DNA of 64,000 bases from Humitalea rosea (GTDB lineage Bacteria > Pseudomonadota > Alphaproteobacteria > Acetobacterales > Acetobacteraceae). Of the stretch, positions 20,541 to 28,121 are shown in pieces. Under the pieces are notes generated by a model. The model worked only from the letters and a program-made list of their open reading frames with translations, did not search any database and was not told the origin of the DNA. The position numbers and the translations under genes are program-made. The stretch's first letter is position 1; every line of letters starts with the position of its first letter. Location: NCBI RefSeq assembly GCF_003253705.1, contig NZ_QKYU01000005.1, positions 1 to 64,000 of the forward strand, given 5' to 3'.

Positions 20541-21254
20541 TCAGCCATGCGGCGCGAGGGCGGGGACGACATAGGGCGGCCAGGTCGTCTCGGGCGCGCC
20601 ATGCAGCATGGTGTAGGCGTATTCGACGCCGACGCCGTAGGCGCCGCAATGGGTCTTCACGATGTCCATCACCGCGTCATAGGTCTCGCGCAGGGCCCAG
20701 TCGCGCTGCCATTCCAGCATCACCGACAATGCGGTGACGGGCTTCGCCCCGGCCTGGATCACCCGCTTCATCGCATTCTCGTGCGACAGCGCGCTGACGT
20801 CGCCGCAGCAATCCTCCACGACGTAGACCTCGTAGCCATCATGCAGCGCCTGGATCGTCGGCAGCGCCACGCAGGTTTCCGTCCAGAGCCCGGTGAGCAC
20901 GATCTTCTTGCGGCCGGTCTTCTCGATGGCGGCGACGAAGTTGGCGTCATCCCAGGAATTCATGGTCGAGCGTTCGATCGGCGTCTGGTCGGGGAAGACG
21001 GCCTGCATCTGCGGCCACATCAGGCCGCTGAAGGATTTGGTCTCGACCGTCGAAAGCACCGTCGGCACGCCGAAGACCCGCGCGGCCTTGCCCAGCAGCA
21101 GGTTGTTGTTGATCACCGTCTGGCGATCGAAGTTGCAGACGCCGAACAGCATCTGCGGCTGCAGGTCGATCATCGCGACGACGCAATTGTCGGGCGTGAG
21201 CAGCCCCTTCTCGCTGCGCTTGGCGAGAGGGGGGGAAGGGGGGATCGCGTTCAT
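20541..21254 (-). CDS. Isochorismatase-like cysteine hydrolase (YcaC type)
   Basis: 237 residues behind a GAGGAG site. It shows the isochorismatase-like triad: Asp in AMIDLQPQM, Lys in KKIVLTGLW and Cys in TETCVALP. It most resembles YcaC-type hydrolases of unknown substrate, which are amidase-like. It is the first gene of a compact run with XapX, DoxX and MFS genes, so a small metabolite may be hydrolysed and then exported. The spacer upstream holds a pair of palindromes. Confidence 0.9.
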   Translation of the reverse strand: MNAIPPSPPLAKRSEKGLLTPDNCVVAMIDLQPQMLFGVCNFDRQTVINNNLLLGKAARVFGVPTVLSTVETKSFSGLMWPQMQAVFPDQTPIERSTMNSWDDANFVAAIEKTGRKKIVLTGLWTETCVALPTIQALHDGYEVYVVEDCCGDVSALSHENAMKRVIQAGAKPVTALSVMLEWQRDWALRETYDAVMDIVKTHCGAYGVGVEYAYTMLHGAPETTWPPYVVPALAPHG

Positions 21255-21396
21255 CGGGGGCTCCTCGGCAAAGTCGACGGCCGCGAATGCACCTCGTGGG
21301 AGGGCCGTTCAGGGCAAGCGCACCCTGACCGAGGCGCGGCGGCGCGGCTTGTCGGAACCTGCCGGCTTTGCGTGGGCTTGCTACCGTGCCGTTCTG

Positions 21397-21491
21397 GAGC
21401 GTGATCGCTACGCGATAACGCTCTGGAGTCGTATTTTATCGAGCAGTTTCATCGCTTCATGAATCGCTTCGCGCTTCAATCTGAAGCGATG
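21397..21491. repeat. Paired palindromes resembling a REP-type element
   Basis: Two inverted repeats lie side by side between the hydrolase start and the end of hrpB. The first has arms gagcgtgatcgc and gcgataacgctc (one mismatch, 3-base loop, 21397-21423). The second has perfect arms catcgcttca (21450-21459) and tgaagcgatg (21482-21491), with internal copies of atcgcttc. The AT-rich bridge gtcgtattttatcg separates them. No gene fits here. A dispersed repeat is suspected, but no second copy was seen in the window. Confidence 0.45.
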
Positions 21492-21496
21492 CTGCC

Positions 21497-23989
21497 CTAG
21501 CCGCGGCGCGGCTTCTCCGGTGGCGGCGTCGCATGGGCGGGGTCTTCCGGCCAGTCGTGGCGCGGGTAGCGGCCGCGCATCTCCTTGCGGACATCGGCCC
21601 AGGACCCGGCCCAGAAGCCGGCGAGATCGGCGGTGACCGCGATCGGCCGCCCGGCCGGGCTCAGAAGTGCCACCTGCAACGGCACCCGCCCGCCTGCCAG
21701 CGGCGCCACGCCGGAGAGGCCGAACAGGTGCTGCGCCCGCGCCTCCAGCCGCGGCACCTCGCCGGTGTAGTCGATGGCGGCACTGCGGCCGGCGAGCAGC
21801 GGCAGCCGGGTGGGCAGCGCCGCATCCATGCGCTTCTGGGCCTCGCGCGGCAGCAGGTCGCGCAATGTCGCGGTCAGGTCCAGCGAGGCGAGTTCGGTGA
21901 GCCGCGTCAGCCCCGGGATGCGCGGGGCGAGCCAATCGGCCGCCGTCGCCGCCAGCGCCGCGTCGGAGACATCGGGCCAGCCGCCATCGGGCTCCGCGCG
22001 GGCCATCACGGCGATGCGGGCGCGGGTCTGGCGCGCGGCCTCGGTCCAGCCGAGGTCGCGCAGGCCCCGCGACGCGGCGGCGGCGGCCAGGGCCTCGGAA
22101 ACGGCGGCGGGATCGGCGGAGGGGAGCGGTGCTTCCTCCAGCAGCAGCGGGCCGAACCAGAGCCGCCGGCGGGCGGTGACCGCGCCGAGCCGGGCGTCGA
22201 AGCCCGCCCCTTCCTCGCGCCGGAAGCGTTCGGGGAAGCGCGCCTCCAGCACCGCGCGGTCGAGCGGGGCCGCCATGCGGATGCGCGCCTCGGTGCCCGC
22301 GAGGTCGAGGTCGGCGATGGCGAGCAAGGGCTGCCTGGCCAGCGGATCGGTGACGCCGAGCCGCGCCCCCATCCCGCCGCCGGCGAGGCGGAAGGCGCCA
22401 TCCATGGTGCCGCGCTTGGCGGCGATCCGGTCGGGGAAGCCGGCGGCGAGCAAGGCGGCGGGGTCGCCCTCCGCCATCGTGCCGGCCGCAACGCCCAGGC
22501 GGCGGCGGTGCTGCGTGGCGGCGCGGCGGATGCGTTGCACAGCACCACGATCGGCATCGGCGTGGTCGCCGCCGCTCAACAGATCCAGCCGCAGGCGGAT
22601 GTCGGAGGGCTGGTCCCGGCCGCGCAGCGGGTCGCGTTCCTCCAGCAAGGCCGCGAGATCGGCGGCCAGCGCGGCCTCGCCCTCATCCTCGGCGGCGGCC
22701 ATCATCCGGGCCAGGCGCGGATGCGCGCCGAGGCGGGCCATGCGGCGGCCGGTCACGGTGATGCGGCCCTCGGCATCCATCGCGTCCAGGTTCCGCAGCA
22801 GGGCAGCGGCGGCGGCGAGCGCGCCGGCGGGCGGGGTGTCCAGCCAGGCGAGGCTTTCGGGCGCGGCACCCCAGGCGGCGCAATCCAGCAGCAGGCCCGA
22901 CAACTCGGCCTCCAGCATCTCCGGCCGGTCGGCGGCGGGCAGGCCGCGGTGCAACGCCTCGGTCCAGAGGCGGATCGCCACCCCCGGCTCGGTGCGCCCG
23001 GCGCGGCCGGCGCGCTGGTCGGCGGCGGCACGGCCGATCCGCACGGTCGCGAGGCGGGAGAGCCCGGTCGCCGCATCCAGCCGCGGCGCCCGGCGGAAGC
23101 CGCCATCGACGACGATCCGCACGCCCGGCACGGTCAGGCTGGTCTCGGCGATGGAGGTCGCCAGCACGATTTTCCGGCGATCGGAGGGGGCCAGCGCCCG
23201 GTCCTGCTCGGCCGGCGGCAATTCGCCATGCAGCGGCAGCACCAGCGCGTCCACCCCGGCCAGCCGCTCCTGGGTGCGCCGGATCTCGCCCCAGCCGGGC
23301 AGGAAGGCGAGCACATCGCCGGGATGCGCGCGCAGCGCCTCGCGGATGGCGCTGGCCATGGCTTCGGGCAGGTCGCGGGCATCGGCGATGTCGCGCGGGC
23401 GGTGGCTGAGGACGATGGGATGGGTGCGGCCGAGGCTCTCGATGACCGGCGTGCCGGGGCCGAGCAGCCCGGCGAAGCCCACGGCGTCGATGGTGGCGCT
23501 CATCACCAGCAGCCGCAATTCCGGCCGCAGCCCGCGTTGCAGGTCGAGGCACAGCGCGAGGCCGAGGTCGGTGTCCAGGTGCCGCTCATGCGCCTCGTCG
23601 AACAGGACGGCGCAGACGCCCTCCAGCCCAGGATCGGATTGCAGCCGGCGGACCAGCAGCCCCTCGGTGATCACCTCGATGCGGGAGGCGGCGGTGCCCG
23701 CGCGGTCCAGCCGCGTGGCGAGGCCGATGGTGCGGCCGAGCGGTTCGCCCAGCAGCGTCGCCAGCCGGTTGGCGGCGGCGCGGGCGGCGATGCGGCGGGG
23801 TTCCAGCACCAGGATGCGGCCGGTCGCGGCCCAGGGCTCGTCCAGCAGCGCCAGCGGGACCAGCGAGGTCTTGCCTGCCCCCGGCGGGGCGACCAGCACG
23901 GCATTGGACTGTTCGGCGAGGGCGGCGCGCAGCGCGGGCAGCGCCTCGGCGACCGGAAGATCGCCGGGGATATCGAGGAGGAGTGGCAC
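21497..23989 (-). CDS. hrpB: ATP-dependent helicase HrpB
   Basis: 830 residues, the full length for this DEAH-box family. Motif I is APPGAGKT (34-41), motif II FDEAHERH near 130, motif III MSATID and motif VI QRAGRAGRTEPG. The C-terminal HrpB-specific domain extends to the end. The enzyme unwinds nucleic acid with ATP; its cellular role is not settled. It lies 27 bases downstream of the radical SAM gene on the same strand, so it may share the LexA-box promoter of that gene. Confidence 0.95.
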   Translation of the reverse strand: MPLLLDIPGDLPVAEALPALRAALAEQSNAVLVAPPGAGKTSLVPLALLDEPWAATGRILVLEPRRIAARAAANRLATLLGEPLGRTIGLATRLDRAGTAASRIEVITEGLLVRRLQSDPGLEGVCAVLFDEAHERHLDTDLGLALCLDLQRGLRPELRLLVMSATIDAVGFAGLLGPGTPVIESLGRTHPIVLSHRPRDIADARDLPEAMASAIREALRAHPGDVLAFLPGWGEIRRTQERLAGVDALVLPLHGELPPAEQDRALAPSDRRKIVLATSIAETSLTVPGVRIVVDGGFRRAPRLDAATGLSRLATVRIGRAAADQRAGRAGRTEPGVAIRLWTEALHRGLPAADRPEMLEAELSGLLLDCAAWGAAPESLAWLDTPPAGALAAAAALLRNLDAMDAEGRITVTGRRMARLGAHPRLARMMAAAEDEGEAALAADLAALLEERDPLRGRDQPSDIRLRLDLLSGGDHADADRGAVQRIRRAATQHRRRLGVAAGTMAEGDPAALLAAGFPDRIAAKRGTMDGAFRLAGGGMGARLGVTDPLARQPLLAIADLDLAGTEARIRMAAPLDRAVLEARFPERFRREEGAGFDARLGAVTARRRLWFGPLLLEEAPLPSADPAAVSEALAAAAASRGLRDLGWTEAARQTRARIAVMARAEPDGGWPDVSDAALAATAADWLAPRIPGLTRLTELASLDLTATLRDLLPREAQKRMDAALPTRLPLLAGRSAAIDYTGEVPRLEARAQHLFGLSGVAPLAGGRVPLQVALLSPAGRPIAVTADLAGFWAGSWADVRKEMRGRYPRHDWPEDPAHATPPPEKPRRG

Positions 23990-24016
23990 GGGGCCGGGAT
24001 AGCGGCCCCTGGCCGA

Positions 24017-25141
24017 TCAGAACAGCGCCATCTGGGCCGGGGGCGTCGCTGAGGGCGGCACGCGGAAGGCGGTGCAATCCAGCCCCTTGGCGCCGCTGCG
24101 CCCCTGGTCCAGCCCATGCTTGCGGACCGCCAGGGCAAAGCGATTGGCCAGCATCCCGGCATAGGGGCCGATGCCCGTCTGCCGCTTGCCGAAGCGGCTG
24201 TCGTAAAGCTGGCCGCCCCGCGTCTCCCGCACCAGCGCCAGCACGCGGGCGGCGCGATCGGGGAAGTGCTGGTGCAGCCAGGCCTCGAACATCGCCGCGA
24301 TCTCCAGCGGCAGGCGCAGCAGCACATAGCCCGCGCGGGTCGCGCCATTGGCGACGCAGGCGGCGATGATGCGCTCCAACTCGGCATCGTTCAGCCCGGG
24401 GATCATCGGCGCGGCCAGCACCCCGGCCGGCACCCCGGCCCGCGCCAACTCGCCGATCGCCATCAGGCGGCGGGCGGGGCTGGCGGCGCGCGGTTCCATC
24501 ACCCGCGCCAGGGCCGGGTCGAGCGTGGTGACCGAGAGGCAGACATGCACCAGGTTCCGCTTCGCCATCCGCGCCAATATGTCCAGGTCGCGGGTGACGC
24601 CGGCCGATTTGGTGACGATGGTGACGGGGTGGTTATGGGCGTCCAGCACCTCCAGGATCTGCCGCGTCAGCGTCAGGGTGCGTTCCACCGGCTGGTAGGG
24701 GTCGGTGTTGGTGCCGAGGGCGATGGGGCGCGGCACGTAGCCCGGCTTGCGCAATTCCTTGGTCAGCAGGGCCGCGACCTCGGGCTTGAACAGCAGCCGG
24801 GTTTCGAAATCCAGCCCCGGCGACAGGCCCAGGTAGGCATGGGTCGGCCGCGCGAAGCAGTAGATGCAGCCGTGTTCGCAGCCGCGATAGGCGTTGATGC
24901 TGCGGTCGAAGCCAAGATCGGGCGAGGTGTTGTAGGTGATCGCCGAGCGGCTGCTGTCCCGCGTCAGGGTCGTCGCCAGCGGGGCCGGGGCGGCGAAGGC
25001 CGCATCCAGCGTGCCCCAGCCATCATCCCAGGCGACGGCCGACTGGCTCTCGAACCGATTGGCCGGGTTGGAGAGCGCACCCCGCCCCTTGCGGGGAGGC
25101 GGGTTGGCAAGAGAGGCTCCGTAGAGGCTGCCGTCGGGCAT
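24017..25141 (-). CDS. PA0069/Rv2578c-family radical SAM protein
   Basis: 374 residues from the ATG at 25141, favoured because GGAG lies 8 bases upstream; ATGs at 25165 and 25186 are possible. The cluster motif is CEHGCIYC (CxxxCxxC) for the 4Fe-4S/SAM site, preceded by SINAYRGC and followed by ALGTNTDPYQPVE, as in the spore-photoproduct-lyase-like PA0069 family. The reaction is unknown. The promoter region contains two GTTC-N7-GTTC LexA boxes, one at the start of transcription and one at the -35, which argues for a role in the response to DNA damage. hrpB follows. Confidence 0.88.
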   Translation of the reverse strand: MPDGSLYGASLANPPPRKGRGALSNPANRFESQSAVAWDDGWGTLDAAFAAPAPLATTLTRDSSRSAITYNTSPDLGFDRSINAYRGCEHGCIYCFARPTHAYLGLSPGLDFETRLLFKPEVAALLTKELRKPGYVPRPIALGTNTDPYQPVERTLTLTRQILEVLDAHNHPVTIVTKSAGVTRDLDILARMAKRNLVHVCLSVTTLDPALARVMEPRAASPARRLMAIGELARAGVPAGVLAAPMIPGLNDAELERIIAACVANGATRAGYVLLRLPLEIAAMFEAWLHQHFPDRAARVLALVRETRGGQLYDSRFGKRQTGIGPYAGMLANRFALAVRKHGLDQGRSGAKGLDCTAFRVPPSATPPAQMALF

Positions 25142-25146
25142 CTCGC

Positions 25147-25161
25147 GTTCTCCATGCGTTC
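25147..25161 (+). promoter_or_regulatory. LexA box 1 (GTTC-N7-GTTC)
   Basis: GTTCTCCATGCGTTC matches the alphaproteobacterial LexA consensus GTTC-N7-GTTC exactly. It lies 5 bases upstream of the radical SAM ATG at 25141 and over the predicted start of transcription, so bound LexA should block that gene. Confidence 0.65.
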
Positions 25162-25167
25162 GCATAA

Positions 25168-25196
25168 TTGCTATCGTTCCGGCCACATGCCGTCAA
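25168..25196 (-). promoter_or_regulatory. Sigma-70-type promoter for the radical SAM gene
   Basis: On the minus strand TTGACG (25196-25191) is followed after 17 bases by TAGCAA (25173-25168). The predicted start of transcription falls near 25161, giving a leader of about 20 bases. LexA boxes touch both ends of this promoter. Confidence 0.5.
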
Positions 25197-25211
25197 GAAC
25201 ATAATGAGAAC
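25197..25211 (-). promoter_or_regulatory. LexA box 2 (GTTC-N7-GTTC on the minus strand)
   Basis: On the minus strand it reads GTTCTCATTATGTTC, again an exact GTTC-N7-GTTC, directly abutting the -35 TTGACG of the radical SAM promoter. It is also 4 bases upstream of the glycosyltransferase ATG at 25216, so both divergent genes could be under LexA. Confidence 0.65.
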
Positions 25212-25215
25212 ATCT

Positions 25216-25875
25216 ATGCTGGCCGTGGTGATCCCCACCCTGAACACCGCCGCCGCCAGCCTCCCGGCCTGCCTGGGCGCGCTGGCCGAGGCGCCCTTTC
25301 CGGTCGAGGTGCTGCTGGCCAATGGCGGCGGCACGGCGGCGCCCATTCCGGGCGCGCGCGTCCTCACCACGCCGCGTGGGCGGGGCGCGCAGATCGCGGC
25401 CGGCGTCGCCGCGACCACCGCCCCCTGGCTGCTGCTGCTGCATGACGACACGGTGCTGGCCCCTGGCTGGTCCGCCGCGGCGGCGCGCTTCATGGCCGAA
25501 CAGCCCGAGGGCGCCGCCTATTTCCGCCTGCGCTTCGACGACACCTCACGCGCCGCGCGGCGGGTGGAGCGTCTGGCCGCCTGGCGCTGCCGGCGGCTGA
25601 GGCTGCCCTATGGCGACCAGGGGCTGCTGGTCTCGCGCGCGACGCTGGCGGCGGTCGGCGGCGTCCGGCCCTTGCCGCTGATGGAGGATGTCGATCTCAT
25701 CCGCCGCCTGGTCCGGGCGGGGCGGCCGCTGGTGGGGCTGGAGGTCGCGGCACTCACCTCAGCCGCGCGCTACCGGCGCGATGGCTGGTGGGCGCGGCCG
25801 TTGCGGAACCTGTCGATCCTGACGCTCTGGGCCTGCGGGGTGGCGCCGTCGCGGCTTGCCCGCTGGTATGGTTGA
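25216..25875 (+). CDS. Family 2 glycosyltransferase (TIGR04283-like)
   Basis: 219 residues from the ATG at 25216; another ATG at 25204 lies inside a LexA box and is less likely. The GT-A start AVVIPTLN, the HDD of LLLLHDDTVL and the C-terminal ALTSAARYRRDGWW match the TIGR04283 group, often labelled arsenosugar biosynthesis glycosyltransferase. The next gene, 23 bases on, is the usual TIGR04282 partner. The name comes from genome context in other bacteria and does not prove arsenic chemistry here. It shares its upstream region with the radical SAM gene and two LexA boxes. Confidence 0.85.
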   Translation: MLAVVIPTLNTAAASLPACLGALAEAPFPVEVLLANGGGTAAPIPGARVLTTPRGRGAQIAAGVAATTAPWLLLLHDDTVLAPGWSAAAARFMAEQPEGAAYFRLRFDDTSRAARRVERLAAWRCRRLRLPYGDQGLLVSRATLAAVGGVRPLPLMEDVDLIRRLVRAGRPLVGLEVAALTSAARYRRDGWWARPLRNLSILTLWACGVAPSRLARWYG

Positions 25876-25898
25876 GCCGCCCGCCCCATGCTGCCGCC

Positions 25899-26474
25899 AT
25901 GGCCGATCACCGCCCTTTGCTGCTGATTTTCGCCCGGGCGCCGCGCCTGGGCACCGTGAAGCGGCGGCTGGCGCGCGGGATCGGGGATCGCGCGGCGCTG
26001 CGCTTCCATACCGGTCAGCTTGAGGCGCTGCTGGCCGCCACCCTGCGGGACCGGCGCTGGCGCGTGGCGATCTGCGGCACGCCCGACCATGCCCGCTTCC
26101 GCCTGCGGCGGCGGGTGGCGGTGGTGCCGCAGGGGCGGGGCGACCTGGGCGACCGGCTGCATCGGATGACGCAAGGGCACCGGCGGGTGGTGGTGGTCGG
26201 CGCCGATATCCCCGGCATCGGCGCGGCCGATATCGCCACGGCCTTCCAGGCGCTGGGCCAGGCCGATGCCGTCTTCGGCCCGGCGGAGGATGGCGGCTAC
26301 TGGCTGGTCGGACTCGGCCCGCGCCGCCCCGGCCGGCCCTTCGGCGCGGTGCGCTGGGGCGGGGAACATGCGCTCGGTGACACGCTGGCGAATTTCGCGG
26401 GGCGGCAGGTCGCGCTGCTGCGCATCCTGCGCGACGTCGATACCGTCGAGGATCTGCGCGCTATCGCCGGGTGA
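25899..26474 (+). CDS. DUF2064/TIGR04282 nucleotidyl- or glycosyltransferase-like protein
   Basis: 191 residues starting at MADHRPLLL. The N-terminus LLIFARAPRLGTVKRRLA carries the nucleotide-binding basic motif of the CofC/MobA-like fold; VVVVGADIPG and GPAEDGGYWLVG are the acidic and Gly motifs of DUF2064. It pairs with the preceding family 2 glycosyltransferase, a frequent arrangement in which it probably activates a sugar or acts as a second transferase. Its end overlaps the opposite-strand Cys-rich gene by 14 bases. Confidence 0.85.
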   Translation: MADHRPLLLIFARAPRLGTVKRRLARGIGDRAALRFHTGQLEALLAATLRDRRWRVAICGTPDHARFRLRRRVAVVPQGRGDLGDRLHRMTQGHRRVVVVGADIPGIGAADIATAFQALGQADAVFGPAEDGGYWLVGLGPRRPGRPFGAVRWGGEHALGDTLANFAGRQVALLRILRDVDTVEDLRAIAG

Positions 26475-27096
26475 AGCCGCCCTCGCCGCGCGCCGTGCGG
26501 CAGGCGCCATCGGTGCGCGAGCAGGCCGGCGGGTAGGAGGCGAAGCGCAGGCCAAGCTCGACGGAATCCACCGCGGTCTCCTCCTTGCCGCAGCGGCCGC
26601 AGATGAAGGTCATCACCGGCGGCTGCACCATGACGGCGATCGTGGCCGTCGCCGCTGGGTCCATCTGCACGGTATTGCCGGACCGGAAGCTGTAGTCGTG
26701 GCATGACGCCAAGGCCAGGCCGATGGTCGGCGACGAATAGCACGACGCATGGACCGATACGTGGGAGAGCGACGTGCTCTCGTTGTTGCCGTTGTATTTG
26801 CCGCGCGTGTATTTGGTCAGCCCGCCGACCTGGCACTGGGTATTCACATAATTGCCCACCTGGTTCTGGTGGTCGCAGCGCAAATCCTGCGTCTGGCACG
26901 GATGGTTGCGGCCTTGGCTGGTGGTGCTGGAGGTCATGCCGCCGCTCTCGCGGATCTGTTCCAGCATGGCGTTCCACCGCGTGGCATTGGGCCGATTGGT
27001 CGGGTTGAAGTTCTCCAGGCGCGGGATGCGGCCGATCTGGCTGATCCGGAAGCCCATGATCGTCGGCAGCGTTGGTTCGGCTTGAGCCTCTGACAT
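26461..27096 (-). CDS. Cysteine-rich protein of unknown function
   Basis: 211 residues from MSEAQAEP; an ATG 5 codons upstream has no ribosome binding site. I do not recognise a family. The middle third is rich in S, T, N and Q (TKYTRGKYNGNNESTSLSH). Nine cysteines are present, including a CxxC pair in FICGRCGKEE that resembles half of a zinc ribbon. There is no signal peptide or membrane segment. The gene is convergent with the DUF2064 gene and 81 bases downstream of moaB on the same strand. Its composition differs from the Ala-rich neighbours, which may indicate acquisition. Confidence 0.6.
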   Translation of the reverse strand: MSEAQAEPTLPTIMGFRISQIGRIPRLENFNPTNRPNATRWNAMLEQIRESGGMTSSTTSQGRNHPCQTQDLRCDHQNQVGNYVNTQCQVGGLTKYTRGKYNGNNESTSLSHVSVHASCYSSPTIGLALASCHDYSFRSGNTVQMDPAATATIAVMVQPPVMTFICGRCGKEETAVDSVELGLRFASYPPACSRTDGACRTARGEGGFTRR

Positions 27097-27176
27097 CTCC
27101 GTTTCCCCCATTTTGGCGGGGGGAGGCTAAGCCTTGCCTTGCGGCCACCGCAACGCGGATCGGTGCCGGCAGCGGC

Positions 27177-27716
27177 TCAGGCCGCGCGCAGATGCTCCTG
27201 CAGCCGCGGCATCAGTTCCACGAGGTTGCACGGCCGGTGCCGCACATCGAGCTGGAACAGCAGGATATCGTCCCAGGCATCCTTCACCGCCCCGGTGCTG
27301 CCCGGCAGCGCGAACAGATAGGTCCCCCCGGAAACCCCACCAATGGCGCGGGACTGGATCGTGGAGGTGCCGATCTTGGCGTAGCTGAGCATGCGGAACA
27401 GCTCGCCGAAGCCGGTGATCTCCTTCTCCAGCACGCGGGCAAAGGCCTCCGGCGTCACGTCGCGGCCGGTGATGCCGGTGCCGCCGGTGGTGATGATGCA
27501 GTCGATCGCCGGATCGGCGATCCAGGCGCGCAACTGCGCCTCGATCACCTCGGCGTCGTCGCGCAGGAGTTTCCGCGCGGCAAGCGCGTGACCGGCGCCC
27601 TCGATCCGCTCGGCCAGGACGTCGCCCGACCGGTCGGAGGCGAGGTCGCGCGTGTCGCTGACGGTCAGCACCGCGATGGCGATGGGCAGGAAGGTGCGGC
27701 TCTCGTCGATCGGCAT
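27177..27716 (-). CDS. moaB: Molybdenum cofactor biosynthesis protein B
   Basis: 179 residues from MPIDESRTF. The MoaB/MogA fold motifs are clear: [28 protein letters not shown] and [13 protein letters not shown]. These proteins adenylylate molybdopterin before metal insertion. The gene lies 11 bases downstream of the small cupin gene and is probably co-transcribed with it. No other molybdopterin genes lie in the window. Confidence 0.93.
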   Translation of the reverse strand: MPIDESRTFLPIAIAVLTVSDTRDLASDRSGDVLAERIEGAGHALAARKLLRDDAEVIEAQLRAWIADPAIDCIITTGGTGITGRDVTPEAFARVLEKEITGFGELFRMLSYAKIGTSTIQSRAIGGVSGGTYLFALPGSTGAVKDAWDDILLFQLDVRHRPCNLVELMPRLQEHLRAA

Positions 27717-27727
27717 GGGCGGGCTCC

Positions 27728-28060
27728 TCAATCCACGATGAACAGGCGGACCCCGGTCGCGGTGCGGGACCGGTGCGATGCATCGCCATGGTCGGATACG
27801 CGATAGGTCATGCCCGCGGACATGGTGAAGCGGCGGCCGTCGCGCAATTCCGTCTCCAGCACGCCCTCCAGCACCGTCAGCACATGGCCGCGGTCGCACC
27901 AGTGGTTCGCCAGGTAGCCGGGGGAATAGGTGACCATGCGGACCCGCAGGTCACCGACCTGCAGCGTGCGCCAGCGGGCCTCACCCGTCTCCCCGGCATG
28001 CAGCGTCTCGGGCACTTCGGCCCAATCGGTGACGGTGAAGGGCAGGGTGGGGATTTGCAT
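27728..28060 (-). CDS. DHCW-motif cupin-fold protein
   Basis: 110 residues. A single cupin barrel with NHWCDRGH as the family's signature near residue 53, [11 protein letters not shown], and an H in [10 protein letters not shown]. Possible metal ligands are these histidines and the cysteine. The start at 28060 fits the family length; ATGs 8 and 10 codons upstream (28084, 28090) are possible. It is a small cytosolic protein of unknown activity and precedes moaB by 11 bases. Confidence 0.8.
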   Translation of the reverse strand: MQIPTLPFTVTDWAEVPETLHAGETGEARWRTLQVGDLRVRMVTYSPGYLANHWCDRGHVLTVLEGVLETELRDGRRFTMSAGMTYRVSDHGDASHRSRTATGVRLFIVD

Positions 28061-28121
28061 GGATTCGGCCTTGGAATGGGCCATCAGCATAGCGCGCCCG
28101 GCCGGGCTGCGGCAGCCCGGC

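Noticed and set aside
21533-24052. Open frame of 839 codons on the plus strand opposite hrpB
   Set aside because: Shadow of hrpB, composed mainly of Gly, Arg and Ala without domains.
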